The notes: generated by a model from the sequence alone, not told the origin. Numbered from the stretch's first letter, positions 1 to 12,503 are shown. The stretch is 64,000 nt of DNA from Clarireedia homoeocarpa (GCA_001465935.1 LNKV01000004.1:620001-684000); one strand, 5' to 3'. Numbers and translations are program-made.

Positions 1-878
1 ACAGATTGCGTATTAATGGTATATATACCCAAAAAATGGCATCTAACCGTAACCAGGGATTTTTAATCCTCGGAAATAACAGTTGGAAATAGTTCTTCGC
101 TGCATATTACTTAAGATGTACTGCAAAGCATCGTGTGACCTTATATTTGTCATAAATGCAGGAGGCTGTAGTAACCCCTCACCTTATCTTTCTTCATGAC
201 ATTTCCGTAAATAAAAGAGGGGGGGCTGGGATTGGAATTGGTGCTTCGATTCTCCGTTCTCTAGCATGCCTCGCAACTGAGAGTTGACCAGTCATCGCAG
301 CATGATTACCGCCACAGGAATCCAGTAACTTAACACTAGAAAAAAGAGGGTGTGAGATCGCCAGCAGTGTGGGCAATAGTGCGCCCGTGCAGTAGCGCAC
401 GCCCTGCTGGACAGGGTAGTGTAATAGCAGATACATATAGCTTGTAATCCTCTGTATGGTTTATGTCCTCCGTTTTATATCCTCAAAACTACTTGACAGA
501 GGGCTATACAGGTCACGTGCATTGTGCGCACAGGTCATTTATTACGTGGATAACCCTTGAGCACCTCTGTCCCCCTAGTCTGACTATATACTGTGTATCT
601 TTAAGAACCTACTTCTTGGCATGCAAATAGTGTATGCAATTCGAGTGTGTCAATCAGCTGACTATACACGTTCTAGCTTTCTGTTCCTTATTAGTCTTAG
701 TGTCTGTTATGCGGCGCAGTCGTTTGTGTGACTCTGACAATCTATTTTGTCCTAGATTCCCCCTCTTGCGTTCTAAGAATGCGACGATCTTTATATATCA
801 AATTTTCGAAGGAAACTTGTTCTTTTACTTGAGAGAGTCCTGTAGTACCGTCACAGCCTAGGCGGCGTTGCACCCGTT
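1..878. other. Intergenic, no gene seen
   Basis: AT-rich stretch at the left edge of the window, upstream of the NLR-like gene. The short open frames here have no recognisable domain, start context or splice structure, so I call none. The last few hundred bases presumably contain the NLR promoter. Confidence 0.5.
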
Positions 879-3800
879 ATGGACGTTGGGCTGCACGTCT
901 TGTACCGCCCTGAGGGTGATCCTCTAGCGGAGTAAGTGATCCTCTGGACCACGTTTGATCCTCTGGACCACGTTTGATACTCCTGGCTAACCAAGGTGTC
1001 CCAAAGTATTGTCTTCGTGCACGGACTCCAGGGCCATCTCAGGAAGACATGGACAGCGCGAAAAGGCATCGATGGACCGGCAACTAGCAAGGTACAAAAG
1101 CCAAGGTTCTGGCAAGTCTCGGCTCGGAAAAAGTCTCTCGCCCGGCCAACAGCAACCTCTGATCAGTCAACCAACAACACGGGTGATGTTTACTGGCCGC
1201 AAGATTTGCTGCCGCAAGATTGTCCGCGTTGCCAGATTTCAACCTTTGGCTACGACTCGCATGTGACAAAGTTCTTTTCCGGAGCAGCGAACCAGAGCAG
1301 CATTTTCGGGCATTCCAGAAATCTACTTTATGCTCTTGCACGAAGCAGAACTGACTGCGTAAGTTTTCTTTCTCGACGCGAACTAATTGGTCTTCTAACT
1401 AAGGATTCCCTGTTATCTATTTACTAGCAAAGCAGACCCATCATATTTGTGGCTCATTCTTTGGGGGGTAAGTACAATTGACTCCCATTTTCATCCTCTA
1501 TTTTCCTACTTAAAAACAAAATCCAGCCCACCTTTAAGTGTTATTAAAACTAACTCTGAGTTGCAGGGATACTCGTCAAAGAGGTATACCATCCTCCTTT
1601 GCTCCTACATGATTTCCATCACCCGAGAATTGAGTTCCTGACATGCTCATAGGTCCTTCGGCGAGCCGGCGGCGATGAGGATACCGAGATAATGAGCGTC
1701 CAAGCTGCGACCAAAGCAATATTTTTTCTGGGCACGCCACACCGAGGCAGTAATATGGCGCCGTTGGGTGAGACAATTCGAAAGATTGTCGCTATAACTG
1801 GAGTAGACACGAATAGTAAGAATATACGAGCACTGCATTTTGACAGTACGGAGCTTGAAATATCCCGGGAAGAGTTCATGCGAAAATGGCGACAGGGAAG
1901 TTTCATTGTCAGAACATTCCAAGAGGGCCAAGGGTTCAAAGGCTACTTTGGAATCAACGGAAAGGTAACTCTAACGAGACTCATTCCAATGCTATTCTTG
2001 AAGCTTACATTATTTCAACTTTCTAGGTGGTTATGGATATGTCGTCTTCCCTGGACGACCCCAGAGAGCACGCTGAATATATAAATGCGAACCATGTCAA
2101 TATGTGCCGCTTTACCGGCAGAGATGACCCTGGGTATCAACAAGTAGGGGGTGAGTTGCGCAAGATCGTGAATACTATTCAGCGCAATGAACAAGAGTTG
2201 GATGAGAGAAAAATAGAAGTTCAGCTCGCAGAAGTTGAAAAAGAAGGCATGTAGTTTTAGAAAATATAAAAAACAGCTCTTTATCACCATCAATGAAAAC
2301 CAATAACAATTGTATAGGAATGCTGTCCTCTGATGAACAAGGTATGGAAAAATCTGTTCGTATTCTGCGTCTTGGTGACTGATAATTGCCTAGAATGTTT
2401 GCGCTCAATATTTGTTCCCAAAGTCGACATGTGGGAATATGATATAGACGCCGACCTCCAGAACACTTGTAGTTGGCTACTGAATATGCCTGAATACAGG
2501 AGTTGGGAAGACGTCTCCAACAAAGACAAGAAACACACATTATTGTGGATAAAAGGAAAGCCAGGTGCAGGAAAATCGACCTCCTTAAGGACTGTGCTGT
2601 CGAAACTACGAAGCAACAGAGCACACAGCAAAAGTATAAAGCTTACATTCTCCTTCAGCAATAACGGCAGTTCGTCGGAAAGGACTATACTGGGGCTTTT
2701 CAAGACTTTAATATTCCAACTTTGTCAACAATCACAACACATCTTCCAGAGATTTTTGAATATATTTCGGCGGAAGGCAGTATTAAATAAAGACGATTGG
2801 GAATGGAGCGAAGAAGAGCTAAAGCGCTTCTTCAGCAACACGATGGAAGAGTTCTCATCGTCCTCATCATACATTTTTATCGACGCTCTCGACGAGTGCG
2901 AGCATCCCCGGGAGCTCGTCGGCTTCCTCGAGTCCATTCGCAGGAGGATTCTCCAGGGACACAACTGCATGAGGCTCTGCTATTCGAGCCGCTACCATCC
3001 GCACATCAAAGTTCAAGAACATACCGAACTACACGTGGACAAACTGAACAGCGCTGATGTTGAGAAGTACATAGATATGAGACTTGAGCCCATGATTCAA
3101 CGTCGGCATATCACGAGACTTAAGCAATTCATAATGGACAAAGCACAAGGTGTGTTTCTATGGGTTGTTCTAATTGTTAACAATATCATTGAAGCCAACG
3201 ACAATGGAGAATCAATGAAAGGACTGGAACAGATGCTGGAAGATATCCCAGACGAGCTCGGGGGCCTTTACAGAAAAATTTTGCAGAAAATCAAAAAGGA
3301 AAACCCCGCGGAAACTTTGTTGATTCTACAATGCATTCTGTGCGCGACGAGACCGCTTACGCTCTCGGAATTACGCTACGCATTGAGCTTCCAGAATACT
3401 AAGTACGAATCTCAAGCACAAGCGGAGGACTGCCTGTCCTTCATTGAGACTGATCAACAGTTGGAGCTGTATCAAAGAGCTCGCACGGGAGGATTAACAG
3501 AAGCACGGACTCATACTATCGTTGATACAGACTACGCAAGGCAGCTTGTGGATAGAGACAGCCAGACTACTGTGCACATCATACACGAGTCAGCGAATAA
3601 TTTTCTTTTGAAGCATGGAGGCCTGGAGCTGCTGGCCTCTGTTCCAGCGCAGAAGACACTGCGAAATGGCCAATACCAGCTCGCTGAGATTTGTATTAAC
3701 TATTTGAGCACCGTCGAGCTGAAAGCTATTGTAGACTCAAGCCCCGAGCCTGACTCCTTAGGTCCAACAAAGTCCGTCGAACTTTTAGAAAGACTTTACC

Positions 3801-5212
3801 GACTTCATCCGCTTCTTCAGTACTCGTTGCAGTCAGTATTCAAACACATCAAGGGAGCAGAGTGTGATCAAGGAAGTGAGGAGACCCAGCAAACATATCT
3901 GTATGAGCGCATGGAACATATCTTCCCAGTATGGAGGTATTTTTGGGATCTCGATTGCAGAAGTCGCTTCCACGAGACCCATGGTACCAGAGCCACGCTC
4001 GTTCATCTGGCTGTGGAACATAATATAGATAGATGGCTAAAGTACTACCTGACGAGTGGTGGCGATGTCAATCTTAACGGTGGTCGACTCGGTACCCTTT
4101 TAACAACATCCATCGTGATGGGGCATATCGATATGGTAAAGTTTCTTCTCGACCATGGCGCGGACTGTAAGATTAGTGAAGGGAGATTTGGCACGGCCCT
4201 GAGTGCTGCAGCTTGGCAGGGGAATCTTGCCATTGTCAAAACTTTAATCAACCAAGGTTCGGATATCAATGATATTAATGGTGACCTTGGCAGTCCCTTG
4301 CATGCGGCTGCGTGTTCCAAGAATGCCAGCGTGGAGCTCATTCACATGCTTCTACAGGCAGGAGCTGATATCCAGATGAAGGAAGGAAGACACGGCACAG
4401 CACTTCAGGCAGCTGCATATGAAGGCAAAGCGGACATCGTTCGGACTCTGATCAAGTGTGGGGCGGACATCAACGCCGTATGTGGTGAAAATGGGACTGC
4501 AATTGCGGCAGCAGCTTCCAGAGGCCACGGTGACGTTGTCCAAATACTTCTCAAGCATGGCGCCGATCCAACAATCGAAGCCGGCGATTGTGGAAACACC
4601 ATTTGGGCAGCGGCTTACAATGATCACGAACAGGTGGTATGTCAGATTCTCAAATTTCAGTGGCCAAGCTGGGAGCCCAACAGGGTGGAGGAAGAAGCAC
4701 AGAAAATCTTGAGTGCGGCCTTGCGCACAAGACAGTTTCACGAGGCAGTGGCCAATGGGGATTATGCTACTACCAAGAAGGCCTTGCAAAACGGAGTTGA
4801 CGCCAATGCAAAAGGGGCTGAATTCAGCTCAGCACTGCATACAGCTGCGATCTACGGTCACGACGAGCTTGTGAGCCTTCTTATAAATCAAGAGCAGATC
4901 CGATTAGACGTTGGTGACTCCAGAGGCCGGACTCCGCTCTGGCAAGCGGCTAGTAATGGGCACACGGAAATCGTGAGAAATTTAATAGAAACTGGCCAGG
5001 TAGACTGCCGATGTAAGACTCTCTCTTCTGGGCGCAATCTTCTATGGTACCCCGCAAGCCAGGGGTATATGGACATCGTACGTATGCTGTTTGAAGCTGG
5101 CGCGGATCCATATGAGGCTGATGATGATGGCATAACTCCGTTCATGGAGGCTGAAGAAGAAGAGCAGGGCGATGTTATTCGGTTTTTCAAAGACTGTGCG
5201 AGCAGTATCTGA
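879..5212 (+). CDS. NLR-like protein: alpha/beta hydrolase, NACHT, ankyrin repeats
   Basis: Fungal NOD-like receptor with the three-part layout linked to nonself recognition and programmed cell death. My model has 8 exons: 879-931, 1007-1358, 1428-1467, 1567-1583, 1653-1964, 2027-2246, 2318-2341 and 2394-5212, giving 1278 aa in one frame. Residues 1-300 are a SesB/DUF676-like hydrolase: DIVFVHGLQGH, nucleophile elbow AHSLGG (Ser about 145), FFLGTPHRGS, and a probable catalytic His near 281 in NANHVNMCRF. The NACHT ATPase has Walker A GKPGAGKST (about 395) and Walker B FIDALDE (about 502). About eight ankyrin repeats fill roughly 875-1270. The start gives MDVGLHVLYRP, typical of the family. 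Two exons are tiny (17 and 24 nt), and intron 6 (2247-2317) appears to use a GC donor. No disabling mutation is seen. The ligand and effector mechanism cannot be read from the sequence. Confidence 0.88.
938..975. repeat. 19 bp direct repeat inside intron 1 of the NLR gene
   Basis: Two perfect adjacent copies of gatcctctggaccacgttt fill about half of the 75 bp intron 932-1006. A partial third copy (gatcctct) lies in the preceding exon at about 918. It looks like a local slippage duplication and does not disturb the donor (932), the CTAAC branch site or the acceptor (1006). Confidence 0.8.
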
Positions 5213-5623
5213 ATATTTCAACCAGACCTTGCCTACAAAACGGATTGCTCACTAGTGCAGTACGATTATTCCTATAATTCACTTACAATTGAAAGCTTTT
5301 GGATCCTATTACTTGAGCTATTTGACACCTGAGATATCTAGCAATGCCCTATGTGAAGTACAGTGAAAGGTAGACTCTCTGAAGATCATGATAATGTGAC
5401 ATTTGCCCATTTCCCCGCGCACTCTATCTTGCGAGACTCCAGACCAGGTCACCCCTATTGACCAAGACTCCTCGGCCCAGCCACGTTCCCCCCAACGCTA
5501 AAAGCAAGTAGAATAACATCAATACATGGATCAAATCTCTAACGTGCAGCTAGGAGAAAACATCTACCGTTACAACTTAAGCAAAGATTGCGGAAAGAAC
5601 TTCTGTTCCACTAGAGTCTCGAT
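5213..5623. other. Convergent intergenic spacer
   Basis: 411 bp between the stop codons of the NLR gene (plus) and RAD16 (minus). It holds the two 3' ends only; nothing else is recognisable. Confidence 0.6.
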
Positions 5624-8600
5624 TTAAGAACCCCTGAACAAGAACTGCATATCCTCCGGCGTCAAATTCTCCATCGCGCTTTCATCAGCATTAATGGTAC
5701 TGTTAATCATATTCGCCTTCTTCTCCTGCAACAGCACCATTCTGCTCTCCACTGAATCCTCAATACATAGACGTGTGATACTGCAAGGCCTCGCCTGACC
5801 AATACGATGACAACGATCCGCACTTTGCCATTCAGCAGCTGGGTTCCACCAAGGGTCGACAATGAAGACTTTGCTAGCCTCAGTGAGATTCAGTGCTACA
5901 CCACCGGCTTTGAGAGACACGAGAAAACATTCAACATTGACGTCGGTCATGAAGTGGTTGATAGATGCTTGGCGTTGCGCGGGTGTCATGGAACCGTCGA
6001 GCATGACCGTGGTGATACCTGCGCGGCGAAGACGCCATTCAACGAGTTGAAGCATGGTTGTAAATTGAGAGAAGATGATGGATTTGCTGGAAGAGTTCTT
6101 AGATCGCAGTTGATACAAGTCATGCACAAGAGCTTCGATTTTGGAGGAAGAGGTCCAATTCTCCATCTTGATTCGATTAATGATTGAGGATTTCTTGACT
6201 TGTACCTCATCCTGCTCAATCTCGGGTTGTTCAAGATCAATGGCTAAGGAAATGTGGCATTGAGGACAATCAGGATTTTCTAACAAGTTAGCAACAAGCA
6301 AGTGAGGGAATCTAGGTGTGCAATACCTGAGGATCGCAAGTAATTCTTAGCACACTCGCGGCAGAAATCATGGCGACAAGCAGATTTGATGGCCTCTTCA
6401 GCAGTTTCATCACAAATACAGCAAACCAGAATATTTTGACCACCTTCACCATTCTTTTTCAGAATCAGATCTGGATGATCCGCAACTTGTCTCATCTGCA
6501 TAATCAAACCAAAGATGTTGGCATAATTGTTGAGCAAGACACCCTGAGCAACATAAGTCTCAAACTTCCGAGCACCATTGTTCATGATACTGCCGGCAAA
6601 ATCATTCTCCTCCTCTCCGAAGAATTGTCGATCAACATAAATTTCTTTGGCTGGAAGTTCCATAGCGGACGAGTGATCACGCTTGACACGACGAAGCATG
6701 AATCGATCCGTTAGAATGCGTAACTTTCGGAACGCTTCTTTTCCAGGACCGTTGTTGCCAAACTTCTGAATCGGGTTAAGCAATTCCTGGTTGAAGACCG
6801 AAACATGTTGCATACCGCTATGGTTACAGCCTTTGCAGCGATTATCGGAATTCATATCCCACTCAAGAGTTGAGCATGGACATTGCTTGCAGAAATAGCA
6901 TGCGAAGGGTCGAATATCAAGGAACCGAACCAACGAGAAGAATTCACCAATGCGATTTTGAAGAGGAGTTCCCGATAAACACCATTTGTGACTAGCTTTG
7001 AGTGCGAAGCATGCTTTTGCAGAACCAGATGTTCGTTGCTATTTCAGAGTTAGTTTGACCAGCCGAGGGGACAGTGAAGCTTACCTTAATGCTATGCGCT
7101 TCGTCAAGGATAACGCGATGGAAATGAATTTGGTGAATTGGACTTTTCTCTTTGTGAAGACCGTTCTTGCGCTGGAACCCTTTTTCTTGCTTGCGATACA
7201 TGGATTCGAGACTGTTGTATGACATTAAAATAACGTTGTACTTCATCAATTCCTTGACAGTAATCCCCTTAGTCTTTGCATTGCTCCCATGGAAAACGAA
7301 TGTCTTGAGAGTGCCATCAGTGTAATCCGCAATTTCTTGTTGCCATTGCATAAGAGCCACCGGGGGAATTAGAACAAGTGATGGCTGTTTAGCTGGGTAA
7401 TCAGACATGATGAGGGAGACAGCTTGAATCGTCTTTCCCATGCCCATCTCATCACCGAGTAATCCTCCACCCCATTCAGTCTTCTCCATCGCTCTCATCC
7501 AAGCAACACCTTGAAGTTGGAACGGCTTCAGCTCGCGGTTGATATTTGCTGGCTGGTCTATCTTTACGTCACCAATCTTTGGTAGATTCTCCAAATCATT
7601 CCACATGGTGTTGATTTCTGGATGATGTTGAACAAGCCGAGCACGTTCCATGCGTCCTCTTCGTGAAGACCGTTCTTCTAGAGAGTTGATGAGATGACGA
7701 TGATTGCGTCTCGTGCGTGGAGGAGCTACGCCATTCTGATTTAGTGGCCTTCCTAGATCATTATCAGATGACTCCGTATCTGATCCAAGCATAGAATCCA
7801 ACTCGCTCTCAGATGGGCTATCAGGAAGCACCATGTCGGAAAGATCAGTAAGAGCAGAGCTTGCATTTGAATCCCTACGATTCTTGGCTTTCAGGTTTGG
7901 TGGGTTTGCACGTCGAGTCAAATTTGTGCTCGACAGTGACTTTGAAACCACCGTTGGGGAAGTCGTGTCAAGATCCATAGCGTTTGATCTTAAAGAGGTC
8001 CTCTTGTCTGTCGATGACGCTGCTTTGACTCGATCCTTGAATGCTTGAGATTGTTGCGCAATCGCCTGAGCCATACGACTATTCTTGGCAACTGCAGGTG
8101 ATGGGTTGACCCCCCTAGACCGTGTAGAACGAGAAAGTGGTACGTCTGAATCTGAATCTATTTCTATGAAATCATCTTCATCGGAATCTTGGACGACCTT
8201 AAGTTTTTTAGAAGAGCCAAAGCTCACTGAATTCGAAGTAAGGGACAGTTCAACTCTTGGTTCCAGCTTTACTTTCTTGGAGATATGAGTAGATACCTCT
8301 GGTTGCCATGCCTTCTCATCTTCATCCTCATCATCGCTGAAATTGGGATCGAAACCAAGCTTGGGAAGAATTTGCTGGGTTTTACGTGGTGTTCGCCGTA
8401 CAGATAGTTCGGATGTAGCTACCATAGATTTCTCCGCTGCGTCTTCCTGTTCCTGGAGTGCACGGGCAAGTTGCGCATCAGGGGTGTTGTCTTCATCCTC
8501 GTCATCGGATACCACACGCTTGCGCTTGTTCCTAGTGGCACTAAGGGAGAATTCGCTGTTTGCAAGTGCTCTTGCTCGAACAGAAGCGCTAACAGTGGGA

Positions 8601-9147
8601 GTGGGAACCGCAGCAGTCGTTGTACGTCTACCTCGTCGTGTAGATGTGCCTGCTGTAGGTAAGATAGGTTTGCTGAATTCTGCCGGTGTTGCAACAGCAC
8701 TTGTTCCTGGAGTTGAGTAGTCGCTTTCTTCGAAATCGTTGCCTATGGAAATAGAAGAAATTGAATCTCGAGGAGTGACAACGTCCTTCGCCTTCTCCCC
8801 GCCTTTGCTTGACAACTTTTTGACGCTTGTAAGCTCTGAGATCATAGACGGAGAGGGCAAGTCTGAAACAGATGCATCATCGCCGATGTCGCGAAAGGAG
8901 GTAGAAAGTCGAGTGCTAGAACGGGATTTCGTTTGTGGAAATGGGGAGGAGAGTTCATCGAGCGAAAGATCGGAGTCTCGTTTTGTGGCTATCACAAAGA
9001 TATCAGTACCGCATCCCATCCAAAGAAGACCAGTCATAGACTTCTGGAGAGAAACTCACAGGATAATCGTGAGCTTGTCCGAGTGCTACCTCCGCTGCTA
9101 TCTGCAATCTTCCTCGGTCTCCCCCTAGGTCTTCCGGCAGGTGCCAT
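5624..9147 (-). CDS. rad16: DNA repair protein RAD16 (SNF2 ATPase with embedded RING finger)
   Basis: ATPase/E3 subunit of NEF4, which with RAD7 scans non-transcribed chromatin for UV lesions in nucleotide excision repair. Exons in transcript order are 9147-9060, 8988-7085, 7038-6327 and 6279-5624 (introns 71, 46 and 47 bp), giving 1119 aa. The N-terminal third is low-complexity and charged and starts [13 protein letters not shown], an AT-hook-like motif. The SNF2 motor has [11 protein letters not shown] (motif I, about 545), ILDEAHSIK (motif II, about 657) and LSGTPLQNR (motif III). A C3HC4 RING (CCICDE..CRHDFC..CPQC, about 875-920) sits between the helicase lobes, the diagnostic RAD16 arrangement. 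The second lobe ends with [13 protein letters not shown]. It is longer than yeast RAD16 (790 aa) because of the N-terminal tail. It is divergently paired with RAD7. Confidence 0.95.
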
Positions 9148-10005
9148 GCTGATCGATTGGTTGATTGATTGATCGACAAGAGATTACAAATATATCTTCG
9201 CAATTGCCAACAATGACAAAAGAATGAAGACTTTTCGAAAAGTCAAGCAGATACAACGTAGATATCAAAATGCCCCGCGAGAATATGCAGGTACAATAGA
9301 TGAAGTGTAGAGTGGAGTTGAATTGTCCAAATTGACCTTGACGAACCGCTGTTATCGCTATCAATTCGCAAGCACAGCGACCGAATCGCAACTGACGTAG
9401 GGTCGGCGGGGGAAATATCGTCGTAATAATTAAAGAATCGTGAAACAAACAGAAACCAACGAACGAACAGAAAATTTTTTCTTTAAGGCACAAGGCTGGG
9501 AAAAAGAGTGAGGTTATTCGCAACCACTAGATAGATTAAACAAAAAGAGGAGTTGTTGAATGAATTGTCGAAACTGAGTTGCCACCTCCTAGAAAGAAAG
9601 AAAAGTTTCTCTTACAAGGATTCTCTCCATTCCTCGAACGCGATTCGAGACGCGCTATCACGTGATAAAATAGGCATCAGCGGCCATATTATTGGCTCGA
9701 TAAGACTAATCGACATGGTTTATACCTAATTTGGACGGAGGGAGAGTTTAATTCGGAGATCGGAAAACCTACGACTAGACAGGTGGGAGGCAATAGGGCG
9801 AAGGATAGTTACCAATTACTAATTCCTCTTCTTCTTTTACGGCGGCGGCGGCGGCGACGATTGGGAAAACGACTTCAAAGAGTTTTTTATCGCGTTCTAT
9901 TTACCTCTTTGTACCTTCAGCACACCCAAACACGCAAATCTATCTAAAACCTCTCTGCTGGGTCAGCAAAAGAATAAATCATATTGGACAATTGAACCAG
10001 GCATC
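9148..10005. promoter_or_regulatory. Shared divergent promoter of RAD16 and RAD7
   Basis: 858 bp separate the two start codons. The region must contain both promoters and 5' leaders. A short GGC-repeat run (about 9839-9856) and several homopurine stretches are visible. I recognise no specific damage-response element by eye. Confidence 0.6.
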
Positions 10006-12071
10006 ATGTATGAATCCTTCACTTCTGTCATTCAGTGCCAATTATGATTATAGCATTGCTGATACTGGGCTTTTAGGAACCCTCCAAACCCCCCAAACCC
10101 CGCAGCGTCAGCGGCGAGAAGATCCATTCGTGGGCCGTTAGTTTTCCTAAAGTATAAAATCTAACACTGCTGACATGTTGATAGTCAATCTGCCCTGACT
10201 GATTTCCTCGCCGTATGATCTTATCTACATATGAGGCGCATTTAAATTTACTGACATCCCGTGAAGTCCCATAACATCAGTGCCAATCAAATTCGCCAGG
10301 ACGCAAATGCTCGCCGAGCCGCTGCACTTGCTTCTCAGCAGGCTGTTGCAGAAGAAGAAGAAGACGATGATTCACCAGTACCTATTTCTGGACCCTCGCG
10401 TCGTCGCAACGAAACCAAGGCACAGCAGAGCAAGAGAAAGAAGGAGGAAGAGGTACGTTAGGACTTGAAAAGGCTGGCTGGGGATTCTGCTAACTAACCC
10501 GTCCACAGAAAGCTATCGCCAAGATAAAAGCCTCCAAACAATTTCAACGGCGACGAGAATACAGATCAGACGAGGAAGTATCAGATGAAGATGAAGCTGC
10601 GCTCGCTATGTTCAATGAGACTATGGCGCCTTTACCCGATCAAATGGAGAATTGTGAAATCTGCGAGAAACGATTTACGGTTACAGCATACAGTCGAGCG
10701 GGACCAGATGGAGGCCTATTATGCCCACAATGCACAAAGGAAATCAATAAGGAAGAAGGAAGAGCTAGGAAGAAAAGGAAGACGGAGAAAGGTGCCCAGA
10801 GAAGGAAGATTCAAAGCAACTTGCTTGATGGTGTTTATCCGGGAGCGAAAGACTTGATGACTTTGTGCATTGAGACTTTAGCAAAAAACGTTGAGTTGGC
10901 AGAGGACTTTGGAGACCTTCCCGAAACTCTGATAGACAAACTGGCAGCAATTCTATCGAAGAAACGTCTACTACGACCCAATACACTGGACCTCTTTTTA
11001 CAGAATGGAAGGCAAGCCGTTACGGTTTACGATGGTGCTTACCTGTCATCCGATGATTACATTAGGATTTTCCAGGTCGTACCCTCCGTCAAGCAGTTAC
11101 GTATAAGAAATGGGGTTCAGTTCAAGAACAAGGTCATGGATCACTTGTTGGCTACTACTGTCACTTTGAACCACCTCAGCTTAGCTGGTGCCAATTTGAT
11201 TGACGATGAGAGATGGAATGCCTTCCTACGCGAGAAAGGGTCACACTTGAAGTCACTCAAAGTTTACCATACCGATGGCCATTTTGGGGATGAGCAGATG
11301 AACCTCATCACAAAGAGTTGTCCAGATTTGCAGCGGCTCAAAATCTCCCACAACCAGAAAGTCACTAATGCGGGTGTCGAACACATAGCGAAAATAACTA
11401 GCCTCCAGCATCTTTCTCTTGAACTCACCAACCCGACAACTTCCAAACCCTACGTCTCAATCATCAACAGCGTCGGGCCACAACTTCGGACTCTTTCCCT
11501 TGGGAGGGTTCATAGTATTGATGACTCTGTGCTCAACGCCATTCACGAGAATTGTCAAAACATCCACAAACTCCGCATTACAGATAACGGTGTAATGACC
11601 GACCAAGCCTTCGCAAACCTCTTCACTAATTGGTATAACCCTCCATTGACTTTCATCGATCTGGAAAAATGCCGCGATATCGACGCTGCTGTTCCTCGTG
11701 ACAACCCTGACAATATCGGTCTCTGCTCCAAAGGCTTTGAAGCTCTCATGGAACATTCCGGCTCGGCGCTTCGTTATTTGGACATCAACTCATGTCGTCA
11801 CATCTCTCGCCAATCCTTCGAGAATGCTTTTGCGGCAGGTAAAAAGTACCCCGAGTTGCAGGAAATGAATATTAGCTTCTGTCAGGAAGTGGACGATTTT
11901 GTTGTTGGAAGCATCTTCAGAGCATGCGACAAGCTGAAGAAATTGATCATCTTTGGTAATTTCAAGGTTAAGGATGTCAGGGTTCCGAAAGGGAGAATTT
12001 TGATTGGTATGCCAAATGCGTTAGGGATGCAGATTGAGGGGACGGATGAGGATGGGAGGGGTGCTTGGTGA
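10006..12071 (+). CDS. rad7: DNA repair protein RAD7 (zinc-ribbon-like plus leucine-rich repeats)
   Basis: Non-catalytic partner of RAD16 in NEF4; the family also works in a cullin-elongin C ubiquitin ligase in repair. Exons are 10006-10007, 10077-10136, 10185-10212, 10267-10452 and 10509-12071, giving 612 aa. The first coding exon is only AT; the G of the start codon follows the 69 bp intron 10008-10076. The protein then begins MNPPNPPNPAASA and continues RRSIRGPQSALTDFLASHNI, the conserved RAD7 N-terminus. A CEICEKRF..CPQC metal-binding pair lies at about 139-165. Residues 230-590 are AMN1-type leucine-rich repeats (LKSLKVYHTDG, LQRLKISHNQ, LRYLDINSC). The basis for the spliced start is that the frame from the first unspliced ATG stops within 14 codons, while the spliced frame restores the family sequence. 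Confidence 0.93.
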
Positions 12072-12242
12072 GGGAGGCACTTGTGAGGTTTGTTGACAGA
12101 AAGAAATCGTAAAATGTTTACAGCATGGGAATGAATCAACAAGCGCTATGTTTATGAGAGAGACTCCGTGCCAGGGCAATAAGGTAGCTCTTTCTCGAGA
12201 TTATTTGCAGATATGTTAATTATGTGCAGCAAAGTAGTCCTA

Positions 12243-12422
12243 CACCAGTGAGTGTACCAACTATCCGACCTACTTTGGATTTCTGATTGTTTACGTGAAA
12301 CTTGAACATTGAGAACACACACATATATATATATTTGCTAAAATAGGAATATCTCAAAAGGATATTTCAGTTGAATATTGAATTTTTGGAGTTGGTCGAT
12401 GAATAAGTACACTCACTTGTGC
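12243..12422. mobile_element. MITE-like element with TA-flanked inverted ends (copy A)
   Basis: 180 bp between the convergent RAD7 and permease genes. The left end CACCAGTGAGTGTAC and the right end read in reverse (CACAAGTGAGTGTAC, with one extra base before the flank) match at 14 of 15 positions, and both are flanked by TA (12241-12242, 12423-12424). TA duplication suggests Tc1/mariner/pogo type mobilisation. The interior is AT-rich and has no ORF. A diverged relative lies at 44425-44615. Confidence 0.7.
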
Positions 12423-12503
12423 TAGGATTCTTTATTTCTGCATTTCAAAGACAGCGTGCAACCCTTTTAATTCGATACATCGATTAGGTACCCTATCTAT
12501 TCA

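Noticed and set aside
12072..12503. Signs of repeat-induced point mutation in the MITE copies
   Set aside because: The elements are short and the differences between copies are mixed, with too little sequence to show a C-to-T bias by eye.
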